The position numbers were made by a program, and so were the translations under genes. Shown here piece after piece: positions 28,293 through 35,785 of a stretch of 35,872 bases of DNA. The notes beneath the pieces were generated by a model. The model saw only the letters and a program-made list of their open reading frames with translations, did no database searches and was not told the DNA's origin. Source of the stretch: a virus. How positions within the stretch are numbered: position 1 is the first letter of the stretch; the number at the start of each line of letters is the position of its first letter. Location: positions 1 through 35,872 of the IMG/VR virus record IMGVR_UViG_3300043788_000069; one strand, written 5' to 3'.

Positions 28293-28321
28293 CAAAAGAG
28301 AAGGGGCGGATGTACCGCCCC
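28293..28321 (-). terminator. Intrinsic terminator between portal and capsid operons
   Basis: A perfect 7-bp GC stem (28315-28321 with 28303-28309, loop of 5) is followed on the minus strand by TTCTCTTTT. It lies 10 bases after the stop of the 12-residue peptide and would end or attenuate transcription from the terminase-portal genes before the scaffold-capsid genes. Confidence 0.7.
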
Positions 28322-28330
28322 TCACTCTGT

Positions 28331-28369
28331 TCAGCGCTTCCGTCGAGCGCGTCGACCACGTCGTGCCAT
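28331..28369 (-). CDS. 12-residue Arg-rich peptide gene
   Basis: A tiny frame MARRGRRARRKR with eight basic residues of twelve. AAGGAGA lies 6 bases before ATG, one of the strongest ribosome-binding sites in the window, and the 15 bases around it are repeated upstream of the gene at 32670. The stop is followed by a terminator. Such a strong signal for so short a frame suggests that it is translated, perhaps as an RNA-binding or DNA-condensing peptide. Function is unproven. Confidence 0.45.
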   Translation of the reverse strand: MARRGRRARRKR

Positions 28370-28374
28370 GATGC

Positions 28375-28389
28375 TCTCCTTAATTTAAG
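28375..28389 (-). repeat. 15-bp repeat with strong ribosome-binding site (copy 1)
   Basis: CTTAAATTAAGGAGA on the minus strand is identical to 32675-32689. It joins an A/T-rich enhancer-like stretch to AAGGAGA. Both copies lie just before a small gene start and just at the stop of the previous gene. Confidence 0.85.
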
Positions 28390-28457
28390 TTACGGGTCCT
28401 GCCGTCGCGCATCCACCTTGCGGTGAGCAGCGGTATGGCGCCCAAAGGAGCGCTCAT
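28380..28457 (-). CDS. Possible 25-residue peptide after portal
   Basis: ATG overlaps the portal stop (ATGA). MSAPLGAIPLLTARWMRDGR ends TRNLN, with a stop inside the A/T-rich repeat. It is coupled to the portal and followed by the Arg-rich peptide gene. It may be only a coupling frame. Confidence 0.4.
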   Translation of the reverse strand: MSAPLGAIPLLTARWMRDGRTRNLN

Positions 28458-30181
28458 GTCGCTGATTGATTATTACCACCCGCTTGCCGTTTGGACAAGA
28501 TCGAGAGCTTCTTGATGTTGTTTTCCTCTTCCTTCGCGCGTTGCTCGGCGGGCTCGATCTCGGACTTTAATTTGTGGAGCAGCTGCTGCTTGCGCGGGAT
28601 GTCCAGCAGCTTGAGCGCTTCCTCTCTGTCGATGGCCTGCAGCTCAAGCAGCTTAAATATCTTGGCTTCGTAGTTCTCGAGGAACACTGGGGATGACGAG
28701 TGTCCGTCCACCTTGGCGACGAAGTCCTCCGGGAACTGGTTCGCGAAGAATTGCGCTGGGGAATCGGTGCGGTCCTCCCGCATCGGCCGCTTGTCGTAGC
28801 GGCGCAGGATGCACACGATGGTGGTGGCGACTGCATCGAGGGAGTTCTCGACGATGAGCGCCTTGCTCTTGGAGCGCGTCGAGCCGAGTTGCGAGAGCGT
28901 CTGCGCCTGGCCCTGAGAGCGAACCCCCTTCTCGCCCTTGCCCTGGTTGATGGCGGAGAGGCCCGAAGTCTCATCCATCATCTCATCGATCTTGTCGACA
29001 TCGTGCCAGAGGTCGGCGGGGATGGTCGGCTGGTGTTCCTTGACCGTAGCCACCGGGCTATCGGCCGTCATGATCCCGGACGGTGTATCGAGTGCCATCT
29101 GCATCTCATCCGGGATCGCCGAGATGCCGGTCATCGAGAAGGGCGAGTGCGCCTGTTTCTTGAGCAGATGGCGGATGTCGGCAATTCTTTCGTTGCGCAT
29201 GTCCTGGAGCGGGACCAGCTTCTCCACCGCGGAGTGTCCCCACGCGTAGTCGTGCGTCGGGAGTGGGCAGACCTGGATGTAGGGCAGCACCCGCGAGACG
29301 AAGATCTTCCCGAGCGGCCGATCCCAGATCGGATAGGACGGCTTCATGAAGGTCACGACGCGCCAGTCGGCGATGGCATCGTCGTACACGTAGAGCTCGG
29401 TGAGCTCGACCATGTCCTCGATCGTCGTCGGCCGGTACATGGTGGCAAGCGGAGTCGCCCAGAACGAAGCGTTACCCGTAATCGAGCCACCTTGAATGGA
29501 CGTTACAATGAGACGGTCGATGGGACCGGCGGAGATTTGCTCGGTGTTCGACCAGGCGCCGGCCTGTGCGTTGGCGATGATCTCGTCCTTACGTGCGTTC
29601 ATCCCAGCTTCGAGCTCGTTGGCGAGCTGGGACTTGGTAATCATGTAGGTCTCGCAGAAGGCTTCCTGCCGGTAGAGCCCGTAGCGATCCTCGCGCAGTA
29701 ACCCTAAGTTGTGCGGCTCGACCAGGAAGTGCTGCAGCTGAAAGCCCTTGCTGCCGTCCTCGTTCTCCCAGAGCTTGGGACGCAGCTTGACGAACATCGA
29801 GCCGTAGACGCCCGACCACTCGAGCGCGATCTTGAAGTCATCATCGATCCCGCCCTCTGACTTGCCGTGCCACGCCTCGTGCAGCCGTTCGGTCATCGCC
29901 TCGACCTTGAACTGCTCATCGGCCGGCACTGACACGCCGAGGTCGATGTTGAAGCGCGTCGTCTCGGGCGAAAACATGAAGGAGGACAGCTGCTCCATGT
30001 GCGAGAAGATCTTGTTATACCGGCCGCCCATGTCCTGGAGGCCCTGCTCGTCCGTGCCGAACAGGTAGTACGCGCGCATCATGCGATAGAACGAGCGGCG
30101 CTCCTCGCGGCTGGCGGTGCATTTGCGAATGAGCTCTACGTACAGCTGCAATCGCTCGACTGAACTCTCAGGGACTTTCAT
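28454..30181 (-). CDS. Portal protein
   Basis: A 575-residue protein located after the terminase. SVERLQLYVELIRKCTASRE, ERRSFYRMMRAYYLFGTDEQ and FSHMEQLSSFMFSPETTRFN start the helical wing; the middle has LQHFLVEPHNLGLLREDRYG; the crown/stem region shows KLVPLQDMRNERIADIRHLL and TSGLSAINQGKGEKGVRSQG, typical of portals (a conserved helix then Gly-rich tunnel loop), and the C-terminus is a long coiled coil (LLHKLKSEIEPAEQRAKEEE). It forms the dodecameric DNA channel. Coupled (ATGA) to the 150-residue gene. Confidence 0.85.
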   Translation of the reverse strand: MKVPESSVERLQLYVELIRKCTASREERRSFYRMMRAYYLFGTDEQGLQDMGGRYNKIFSHMEQLSSFMFSPETTRFNIDLGVSVPADEQFKVEAMTERLHEAWHGKSEGGIDDDFKIALEWSGVYGSMFVKLRPKLWENEDGSKGFQLQHFLVEPHNLGLLREDRYGLYRQEAFCETYMITKSQLANELEAGMNARKDEIIANAQAGAWSNTEQISAGPIDRLIVTSIQGGSITGNASFWATPLATMYRPTTIEDMVELTELYVYDDAIADWRVVTFMKPSYPIWDRPLGKIFVSRVLPYIQVCPLPTHDYAWGHSAVEKLVPLQDMRNERIADIRHLLKKQAHSPFSMTGISAIPDEMQMALDTPSGIMTADSPVATVKEHQPTIPADLWHDVDKIDEMMDETSGLSAINQGKGEKGVRSQGQAQTLSQLGSTRSKSKALIVENSLDAVATTIVCILRRYDKRPMREDRTDSPAQFFANQFPEDFVAKVDGHSSSPVFLENYEAKIFKLLELQAIDREEALKLLDIPRKQQLLHKLKSEIEPAEQRAKEEENNIKKLSILSKRQAGGNNQSAT

Positions 30182-30630
30182 TTGGGCTTCTGGAACACGG
30201 TTCTTGAACGGAGCGACGGTTTGCTGTCGAGCAGTGGTTTCATGGGCGTGTTGGTGCCCTGAAAGCCCGCCTGCTCGTGGGAGTACCGCGGGGCTTCACC
30301 TGTCCCTGCCCAGCCGGTCGGTAGCATCGCCTTCCACTGCGCCACCTGATGCTGCGCGTATTCGCGCTTCACGCCGCCTGAGCCGACGAGAGTCGAGGAC
30401 ATCACCGATTGACCGTCACGGTTGCTCATGTCGGTCATGCCGAGATCCTGTGCCATCACCCGCATGTTTCGATCGGTCGCGGAGGTGCTGCCGGAACGAA
30501 TGCGGGGAGCCGTGCGGAACTCCTGCACCACGAACCCCGCCGAGCAGCCATGCGGGCAACGGGGCTTCTCCTCGGTGGACTCGAAGTCGGTCACGCACGC
30601 CACACACTTCCACTCTTTAACGACTGCCAC
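30178..30630 (-). CDS. Zinc-ribbon protein between terminase and portal, 150 aa
   Basis: GTG 30630. An N-terminal WKCVACVTDFESTEEKPRCP HGC forms a Cys4 ribbon; the rest has RIRSGSTSATDRNMRVMAQD LGMTDMSNRDG and ends basic. It overlaps terminase by 14 bases and portal by 4. The position suggests a packaging accessory or small virion protein. Similar short CxxC...CPHGC proteins sit at this place in other podovirus-like genomes, as far as I recall. Confidence 0.65.
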   Translation of the reverse strand: MAVVKEWKCVACVTDFESTEEKPRCPHGCSAGFVVQEFRTAPRIRSGSTSATDRNMRVMAQDLGMTDMSNRDGQSVMSSTLVGSGGVKREYAQHQVAQWKAMLPTGWAGTGEAPRYSHEQAGFQGTNTPMKPLLDSKPSLRSRTVFQKPK

Positions 30631-32467
30631 GACCTTGCTCCACGTTGTAAACCTTGACTCCCGCCGCTTCCTGCTTCCTCTTGTAACCGAGATTGACGAG
30701 ATACCCCTTCACCGCGCGGTCGACCATCTGACCCACGTCCGGTCCTTCCTTCGCAGGAGCGGAGGGTTTCTCGTCTTCCTTGTACACGACGTTGCGCGCG
30801 ATCAGCTTGAGTCGCAACTGGTCGTTGTAGGCTTTGTAGGCAAGCGCCGCGGCGATCACTCTGTCGTCCTTGGAGTTTCCAGACGCTCCGATCCAGCCAC
30901 CATCTCTCACGATCGACTGCATCTCATCGAGTAGCTGTCGGCTGTGCGGCTGATACACCCCGCGCTCGAAGGCGTCGCGGTACATGGAGAGGTAGGAGTC
31001 CTTAATCCGGTCGGTGGTGAGCGTGTGCTTACCCGCAGGTCGGCCTAGCAGCGAGTCCTCCTTGACGTACAGGAACTCCTGCATCTTGCGCACCACATCC
31101 ATCATGGTCTTGGCTTGACCCGGGATGTAGCTTCTACCCGCTAAACGACGGAGGTTGTCGATCTCCTGGATGATGGCGCCTCCGGGTCCGTTGATCTCGA
31201 TGTTGTAGACGCAGGGCTGATAGCAGCCGCAGAGGTAGCAGATCACCCACGCGAAGGTGTAGGTCGACATGTCCACGACGTTGAGCTCGGCCACCTGCTC
31301 GACGCGGTTGCCCCAGCATCTATCGACTGAGATGCAGAACTTGTCCGCCTGCTCGGAGGAGCCGTAGGCGGGATCGGCGCCGAGGGTGTAGAACCCACCC
31401 TTCACCGGCTCCGCCCATATCTTAAGGTGAGCGGAGCGCTCGGGGACTTCGATCACATTGGTGTCGGTGAACTCTTCCCCGAACTGGAAGCGATAGCAGG
31501 CGAGTGGCCTACCCTCGCCCAGCACGCGCTTGTAGGCGCTGGTTAAAGAAGCGCCGGTGAAGAAGTTCGTACCACTCGCAACAAAGGCTTCCTCGGGAGT
31601 GGTCGGATACTCCCGGCGCATCTCCATCTCGTCCGTGATCTTCTCGGCCCGCATCCAGCGATACCAGGCGAACTGCTCATCGTCGAGTTCGTGACCGTAC
31701 GTGCGCTCAACGTAGCGGCGCACGTCCCGCTCCTCGGCGGAGGCGCGGCCTTTCACACCCCAGTATTGCGCGTACTTCGCGGATCCCTTGGGCACGCGGT
31801 AGAACTCATTGCTCCACCAGGAGATGAAGATGGGCCGCACGGACACCGAGTCGTGCGCTTCCCGCCACATGCGCTCGAAGTGGTTGAAGCCGTTGGCCGT
31901 GGTTTCCCAGTGATAGAAGCGGTCGGGGTTGTGCTCGGCCATGGTGGCCTTGAAACCCGCGATCTGCGCCGGGTCGCCCCAATACGCCACCTCAGTCGCA
32001 TGGGCGAAGGAGAGCGCCGAGGAACGACCCAAGGTCTTGGCGGAAGTCTCACGGACGCCCGCGACCTTGTACTGCAGCACCGACCTATTACCGAGGACCA
32101 GCTGATACTTGTTATCGACCACCACATCCTGCGACCACTCATCCGGGAGGCCCGCGATGTAGGTCGACATGATGGCGCGGAACTGTTCTCTAGCGCCCTC
32201 CTCGTGCACCACGATCGCGCCAGAGGTGCCCGCGTGCTTGAAGGCGTGGTACATGTCCAGTGCTAAAGAGATGGTGGAGATGCCCACCTGGCGGGCTTTG
32301 AGCGTCACGAACTCGTGAACGTCCTGCTCAAGGCCCTTGCGAATCTCCGCGAGGAAGCGCTTCTGAGTGCCCAAGAGCGCCTTGCCCAAGACCTGAGCAC
32401 CCTTCTCCTTCGTGTCAATAGTCAGGGCATTCAGGAAGCCCTGGAGGTTGTCGAAGTCGAGGCTCAA
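30617..32467 (-). CDS. terL: Terminase large subunit
   Basis: TTG 32467 overlaps the upstream stop (TTGA), with GGAGGA 9 bases before. A 616-residue packaging motor. ATPase: the Walker A-like KARQVGIST (57-65), a Walker B-type ALSFAHATEV with E159, and the coupling motif ETTANG (188-193). Nuclease (RNase H-like): D365 (GADPAYG), E424 (YNIEINGPG) and D534/D535 (KDDRVIAAA). The C-terminal tail is basic (LGYKRKQEAAGVKV). It cuts concatemers and drives DNA into the procapsid through the portal. No small subunit was recognised nearby. Confidence 0.93.
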   Translation of the reverse strand: MSLDFDNLQGFLNALTIDTKEKGAQVLGKALLGTQKRFLAEIRKGLEQDVHEFVTLKARQVGISTISLALDMYHAFKHAGTSGAIVVHEEGAREQFRAIMSTYIAGLPDEWSQDVVVDNKYQLVLGNRSVLQYKVAGVRETSAKTLGRSSALSFAHATEVAYWGDPAQIAGFKATMAEHNPDRFYHWETTANGFNHFERMWREAHDSVSVRPIFISWWSNEFYRVPKGSAKYAQYWGVKGRASAEERDVRRYVERTYGHELDDEQFAWYRWMRAEKITDEMEMRREYPTTPEEAFVASGTNFFTGASLTSAYKRVLGEGRPLACYRFQFGEEFTDTNVIEVPERSAHLKIWAEPVKGGFYTLGADPAYGSSEQADKFCISVDRCWGNRVEQVAELNVVDMSTYTFAWVICYLCGCYQPCVYNIEINGPGGAIIQEIDNLRRLAGRSYIPGQAKTMMDVVRKMQEFLYVKEDSLLGRPAGKHTLTTDRIKDSYLSMYRDAFERGVYQPHSRQLLDEMQSIVRDGGWIGASGNSKDDRVIAAALAYKAYNDQLRLKLIARNVVYKEDEKPSAPAKEGPDVGQMVDRAVKGYLVNLGYKRKQEAAGVKVYNVEQGRGSR

Positions 32468-32670
32468 TTCGCCGGCTCCTCCGGGGCGACTGTGACTTCG
32501 ACCGGTGGCTCTGGGGGCGGGTCGAGTACATTCGCCATCTTCAGGAGCTCGGTGGCGAGATAGCGCGCCTCTGCGTGGGTCATCTGCAGTACGCGGTCTC
32601 TGAGCGATAACCGGATCCCGCCCTCGGGATGATCGGGGACGGTGTTGAGTGAGATGTGATGCGAGAACAT
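32464..32670 (-). CDS. Small protein before terminase, 68 aa
   Basis: ATG 32670 with AAGGAGA 6 bases upstream, in copy 2 of the 15-bp repeat. MFSHHISLNTVPDHPEGGIR, LSLRDRVLQMTHAEARYLAT ELLKMA, then a Pro/Glu-rich tail (PPPEPPVEVTVAPEEP). The helix-rich middle could be a DNA-binding piece, but it is too short for a typical small terminase. Coupled to TerL by TTGA. Confidence 0.65.
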   Translation of the reverse strand: MFSHHISLNTVPDHPEGGIRLSLRDRVLQMTHAEARYLATELLKMANVLDPPPEPPVEVTVAPEEPAN

Positions 32671-32674
32671 GTCG

Positions 32675-32689
32675 TCTCCTTAATTTAAG
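32675..32689 (-). repeat. 15-bp repeat with strong ribosome-binding site (copy 2)
   Basis: The same 15 bases as 28375-28389, exactly 4300 bases apart. It contains the TAA stop of the repeat/PASTA virion gene and the AAGGAGA of the 68-residue gene. Confidence 0.85.
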
Positions 32690-34229
32690 GCACGGAAGTC
32701 GTGACGGTGGTGCTGTAGGAAGGATACTGCGGCCCTTGGGAAAGCGTGAGGATGATGACCGTGCCGAGCGTTGCGAGCGATCCTCCGACGAGTGACTGGT
32801 TCACCACCGTACCTCCGGGCGAACCGCTCGCTACCCACATGTACGGCCCGAGAGAAAGTCCCGCATTGAAGATCGCTTGGTCTGCATCCTTGGCGAAGAG
32901 TCCGATCACAGTCGGCACCACGACCTGACCGTAGGCTGGCGATGCAGGTCCCGAGGAAGCCGTGATGGTGACGACCGAATTGACCGGGAGCAGTGTCCCG
33001 GACGGTGGCGACTGCGAGAGCACGATGTCCGGCTTCACCGTGGTCGAGGGCGCATAAAGGACAGTCGGCTCTAACCCCGCGTTCACGACGTTGTAGATCG
33101 CCTGTTGTAGCAGGAGCCCAACGAGCGAGGGGACCGTCTCCCACAGGAGCCCCGGCCAGCAGAAATTGAACGTCGCCGCCAGATCACGCGGGTCGTAAGT
33201 CTGCATCGGTAGGACAGCGGTGCCCGAGGGGAGGACGAGAAGCGGCACGGGAGGCGTGAATTGGGTGAAGACATAGGGTGCGGTGTCTCCCGGCTGCTGG
33301 AGTGCAAAGGCGAAGTCCGTGACCGAGAGCGTGCTCGGTATGAACGGAACCGGCGGGTGATCCCGGAAGAACGCGAACGGCGCTACCGGATCATCGTGGA
33401 GCTTCGCGAACACCCCGGGGCGCGGCAGCTGGATGGTGGTGATGACCCTGTAGGCGACCCAGACAAAAGGGGCGGTGTCGGCCTCGAGTGCGCGGGTGAG
33501 GATCTGCGCGCCGAAGGGCGGGATCTTCCCCGGCACCGGCATGACGAAGCGCGAATAGGCGAGAGGTGCGCCTTCTGCCAGCTGCTGAAGTCCGAATGCC
33601 TGTCCTGCGATCGGGGGACGTGAGATCTGCGTGTTCGCTGCCGGGGTGAATGGCGAGCGGACGTGAGTGAATGCTGCGGTGTCGGCCTCAAGCTGACGCG
33701 TGAATATCCCGTATCCGAACGGGCGGAATGACCCGGCGGTCGTGATGGGCTTTGCCGTGCCCGTCCACGTCCAGGGAGCGGTGTCTGCGACATGCTGCGG
33801 CGGGAATGCAAAGTCGGTGACGGTGACGTTGCCCGGGAAGATCGGGATGAGCGTCGATTGCGTGAACGTGAATGGCGCAGCGGAGTCCGGCTGCAACTCC
33901 GAGATCGCCCGCATGTAAGGCGGTCCAGGAGGATGGACCGCGTAGCCCGCCGCAAAGAAGAACGGCGCATCGGAGAGCAGATCCCACCAGCCGCCTGCCT
34001 TGCCGAAGGACGCCCTGAATCCCGGTGCCTGAAGATTAAGGAACCGCGCGAAGCCGGGACTTAAGAAGCTGAAGGCTTCGCGGTAGTCCTCGGTCAGTCC
34101 CTTCTGGATGAATACCGCGGCGCCGCGCGCGGGGTTCTTCGGTGTGACGACGCCTGGGAACGTCGACAGCGTGTAGACGAACGGCGCCCCGCCGAGGGAG
34201 GAATTAAGTTGCGAGCAGACGACGGTCAC
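32685..34229 (-). CDS. Virion protein with ~33-residue repeats and two PASTA domains
   Basis: GTG 34229 with GGAG 7 bases upstream; 514 residues. Residues ~12-345 are built from about ten imperfect repeats of roughly 33 residues centred on a D(T/A)APFxF motif: GGAPFVYT, SDAPFFFA, DSAAPFTFT, ADTAPWTWT, ADTAAFTHV, ADTAPFVWV, PVAPFAFF, GDTAPYVFT. Residues ~365-428 (VPSLVGLLLQQAIYNVVNAG) and ~437-500 (VPTVIGLFAKDADQAIFNAG) are PASTA-type modules: a VP..vG....A...l..aGL opening and a closing V.....P..G. PASTA domains bind peptidoglycan in bacterial kinases and PBPs. It is probably a virion or tail-surface protein that touches the cell wall. Confidence 0.75.
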   Translation of the reverse strand: MTVVCSQLNSSLGGAPFVYTLSTFPGVVTPKNPARGAAVFIQKGLTEDYREAFSFLSPGFARFLNLQAPGFRASFGKAGGWWDLLSDAPFFFAAGYAVHPPGPPYMRAISELQPDSAAPFTFTQSTLIPIFPGNVTVTDFAFPPQHVADTAPWTWTGTAKPITTAGSFRPFGYGIFTRQLEADTAAFTHVRSPFTPAANTQISRPPIAGQAFGLQQLAEGAPLAYSRFVMPVPGKIPPFGAQILTRALEADTAPFVWVAYRVITTIQLPRPGVFAKLHDDPVAPFAFFRDHPPVPFIPSTLSVTDFAFALQQPGDTAPYVFTQFTPPVPLLVLPSGTAVLPMQTYDPRDLAATFNFCWPGLLWETVPSLVGLLLQQAIYNVVNAGLEPTVLYAPSTTVKPDIVLSQSPPSGTLLPVNSVVTITASSGPASPAYGQVVVPTVIGLFAKDADQAIFNAGLSLGPYMWVASGSPGGTVVNQSLVGGSLATLGTVIILTLSQGPQYPSYSTTVTTSVP

Positions 34230-34275
34230 GGCCTACTCCTGCTCGCAGCCGGAGTGAGGAGAATGAGCTGGCGGC

Positions 34276-34737
34276 TTATTCGCGCCAGTTCACGTAGTAG
34301 CTCGAGCCGTTGGCATCGGTTCCCAGACGGTTGCGGCAACTGAGTTGCTGCGAGCCGGCGGTGGCCGATCCCGAGACGAGCCAGGAGCCATAGACGGGGA
34401 AGGTCATGATGCCCACCCCGCCGAAGGCGTTCCACGCCATCTCCAGCAGGCCCGCAGGTTCCGCCGGGATAGTGGGCTGAGTCGTCCAGGACGTTACAAG
34501 CTGCGTGAGCGGTGTGGTCCCCGGGTTGCCGGAGACCGGTGTCTGGGTTGTGGCGGTGGCGCCGTTGGCGGTCGGGCGGCTCCAGGCGGTGCGGTAGGAC
34601 GTCGCGGTGTTGAGGTTGCCGCCCCAGGAGATGGACTCCACCATGGCGATCGCGCCCACGGTGTTCATGTTCATCGTCCAGTTATCGTTCGACGTGTTGG
34701 GGGTGAAGGCCGACTGACCGCCGCCGTATGAAGCCAT
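34276..34737 (-). CDS. Minor virion protein, 153 aa
   Basis: Asn/Thr/Trp-rich and beta-type: TPNTSNDNWTMNMNTVGAIA, MVESISWGGNLNTATSYRTA WSRPT, ending SSYYVNWRE. The WGG....S.RTAW.RPT phrase is one I associate with small structural proteins of podo- and siphoviruses. It is probably a decoration or tail protein. It follows a 13-base gap from the zinc-cluster gene. Confidence 0.65.
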   Translation of the reverse strand: MASYGGGQSAFTPNTSNDNWTMNMNTVGAIAMVESISWGGNLNTATSYRTAWSRPTANGATATTQTPVSGNPGTTPLTQLVTSWTTQPTIPAEPAGLLEMAWNAFGGVGIMTFPVYGSWLVSGSATAGSQQLSCRNRLGTDANGSSYYVNWRE

Positions 34738-34750
34738 GGAACGCTCCTAT

Positions 34751-35095
34751 CTAGGTATGACCTCGATAGGTGAACAAAGACTGTTCCGGCTCCAGGCCCG
34801 CCACCTTGCGGAACTGCGCACGCGCGTAGTCCGCGCTCATCAGTTTCTCTATTTTCTTCAGGAATGGCAAGCAGCCGTGTGTCTTAAAGTGCTGCCCACA
34901 CTCGCCGTTGATGCAACAGGGGCTCATGCACTTCATGCACCAGCCGTTCATGCCGGTGCCGATGTCGCGCCACTCCTGTAATTTAATCACCTTCTGGCAG
35001 TGCGGGCAGAGTCCCACGTCGCACTCCTCCATCCCCTCGCCTGCGGCGCGGTTGTCGTTCATCAAATACCCGGCGCCTGAAGTGAGCGTTTTCAT
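34751..35095 (-). CDS. Cys-rich zinc-cluster protein, 114 aa
   Basis: ECDVGLCPHCQKVIKLQEWR, then GWCMKCMSPCCINGECGQHF KTHGC LPF give about ten Cys plus His, enough for two or three zinc sites. The motif GxCMKCxxPxC...C....C.PFLKKIE is found in short proteins encoded in head/tail regions of other phages. It may act in assembly or bind nucleic acid. The ATG overlaps the stop of the 230-residue gene (ATGA). Confidence 0.7.
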   Translation of the reverse strand: MKTLTSGAGYLMNDNRAAGEGMEECDVGLCPHCQKVIKLQEWRDIGTGMNGWCMKCMSPCCINGECGQHFKTHGCLPFLKKIEKLMSADYARAQFRKVAGLEPEQSLFTYRGHT

Positions 35096-35784
35096 GGCGT
35101 CACAAAAACTCCGCTCGATGTAATCTGCTGCTGGATCACTTCCTGGAACACCGCGATCAGCACGTACCGACCTGACCCTTCCGCCACCGTGAAGGTGGCG
35201 GCGTAATTCCCGGGCGCGATGATGCGCTTGTCCTCGGCGAGTGCGAAGAAGGTGGCTCCGCTCTCATTCCAGGAAGGAGTTCGCCCTGTGTAACCCGTGC
35301 CCGCCGCAGGCGCTTGATTGTAGTTGTGGATCTCGGCGATGAATCCCCATGCCATCGCGGGGAAGCTCCCGACGCTGACATTGCCCGAGGTATAGGCGTC
35401 GGCTCCCGTGCCGGGGGATTCATTCTCCTGGCCGTTCGCGGTGATGAGATTGGTGAGGCCCGCGTACTGCCCCGCATAGATCGCGCGATTGGTACAGGTC
35501 GCGGAGTAATTCGAGGTGAATGTAGTGTTGCCGGCGGCGGAGTTGAGCGCATAGAAGAACGCGCAGCCGGCGCCGTTCACGGAATTGAAGTAGGTTGCTA
35601 TCGGTACGTAGACGTTGCCGCCGACGTTGTCAGATATCGTGGTGGTGACGGCGGTCGCATTCGCGTAGCGCGAGGCGAACACCAGGAGGTTCCCTTGGGC
35701 GACGGCAATCGCTGACGCCGGCATGGACGTCCCAGTGGATCCATCGGTGGAGGCTTGCGTGTCGTTGATGAAGTTGTAGGCCAT
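35092..35784 (-). CDS. Virion beta-sandwich protein, 230 aa
   Basis: MAYNFINDTQASTDGSTGTS is followed by AIAVAQGNLLVFASRYANAT, NVYVPIATYFNSVNGAGCAF FYALNSAAGNTTFTSN, RYVLIAVFQEV. The GNLLVV....N.......SD..GN.Y........ pattern is typical of small Ig-like or adhesion-type phage and bacterial surface proteins. It is likely a tail or capsid-surface protein that binds cells. Ends with TSSGVFVTP. Confidence 0.65.
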   Translation of the reverse strand: MAYNFINDTQASTDGSTGTSMPASAIAVAQGNLLVFASRYANATAVTTTISDNVGGNVYVPIATYFNSVNGAGCAFFYALNSAAGNTTFTSNYSATCTNRAIYAGQYAGLTNLITANGQENESPGTGADAYTSGNVSVGSFPAMAWGFIAEIHNYNQAPAAGTGYTGRTPSWNESGATFFALAEDKRIIAPGNYAATFTVAEGSGRYVLIAVFQEVIQQQITSSGVFVTP

Positions 35785-35785
35785 G

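Noticed and set aside
28700-29701. A 333-residue plus-strand frame opposite the portal gene, and similar long antisense frames opposite other late genes.
   Set aside because: These are antisense shadows caused by GC-rich codon use; they have no motifs or ribosome-binding sites and conflict with well-supported genes.
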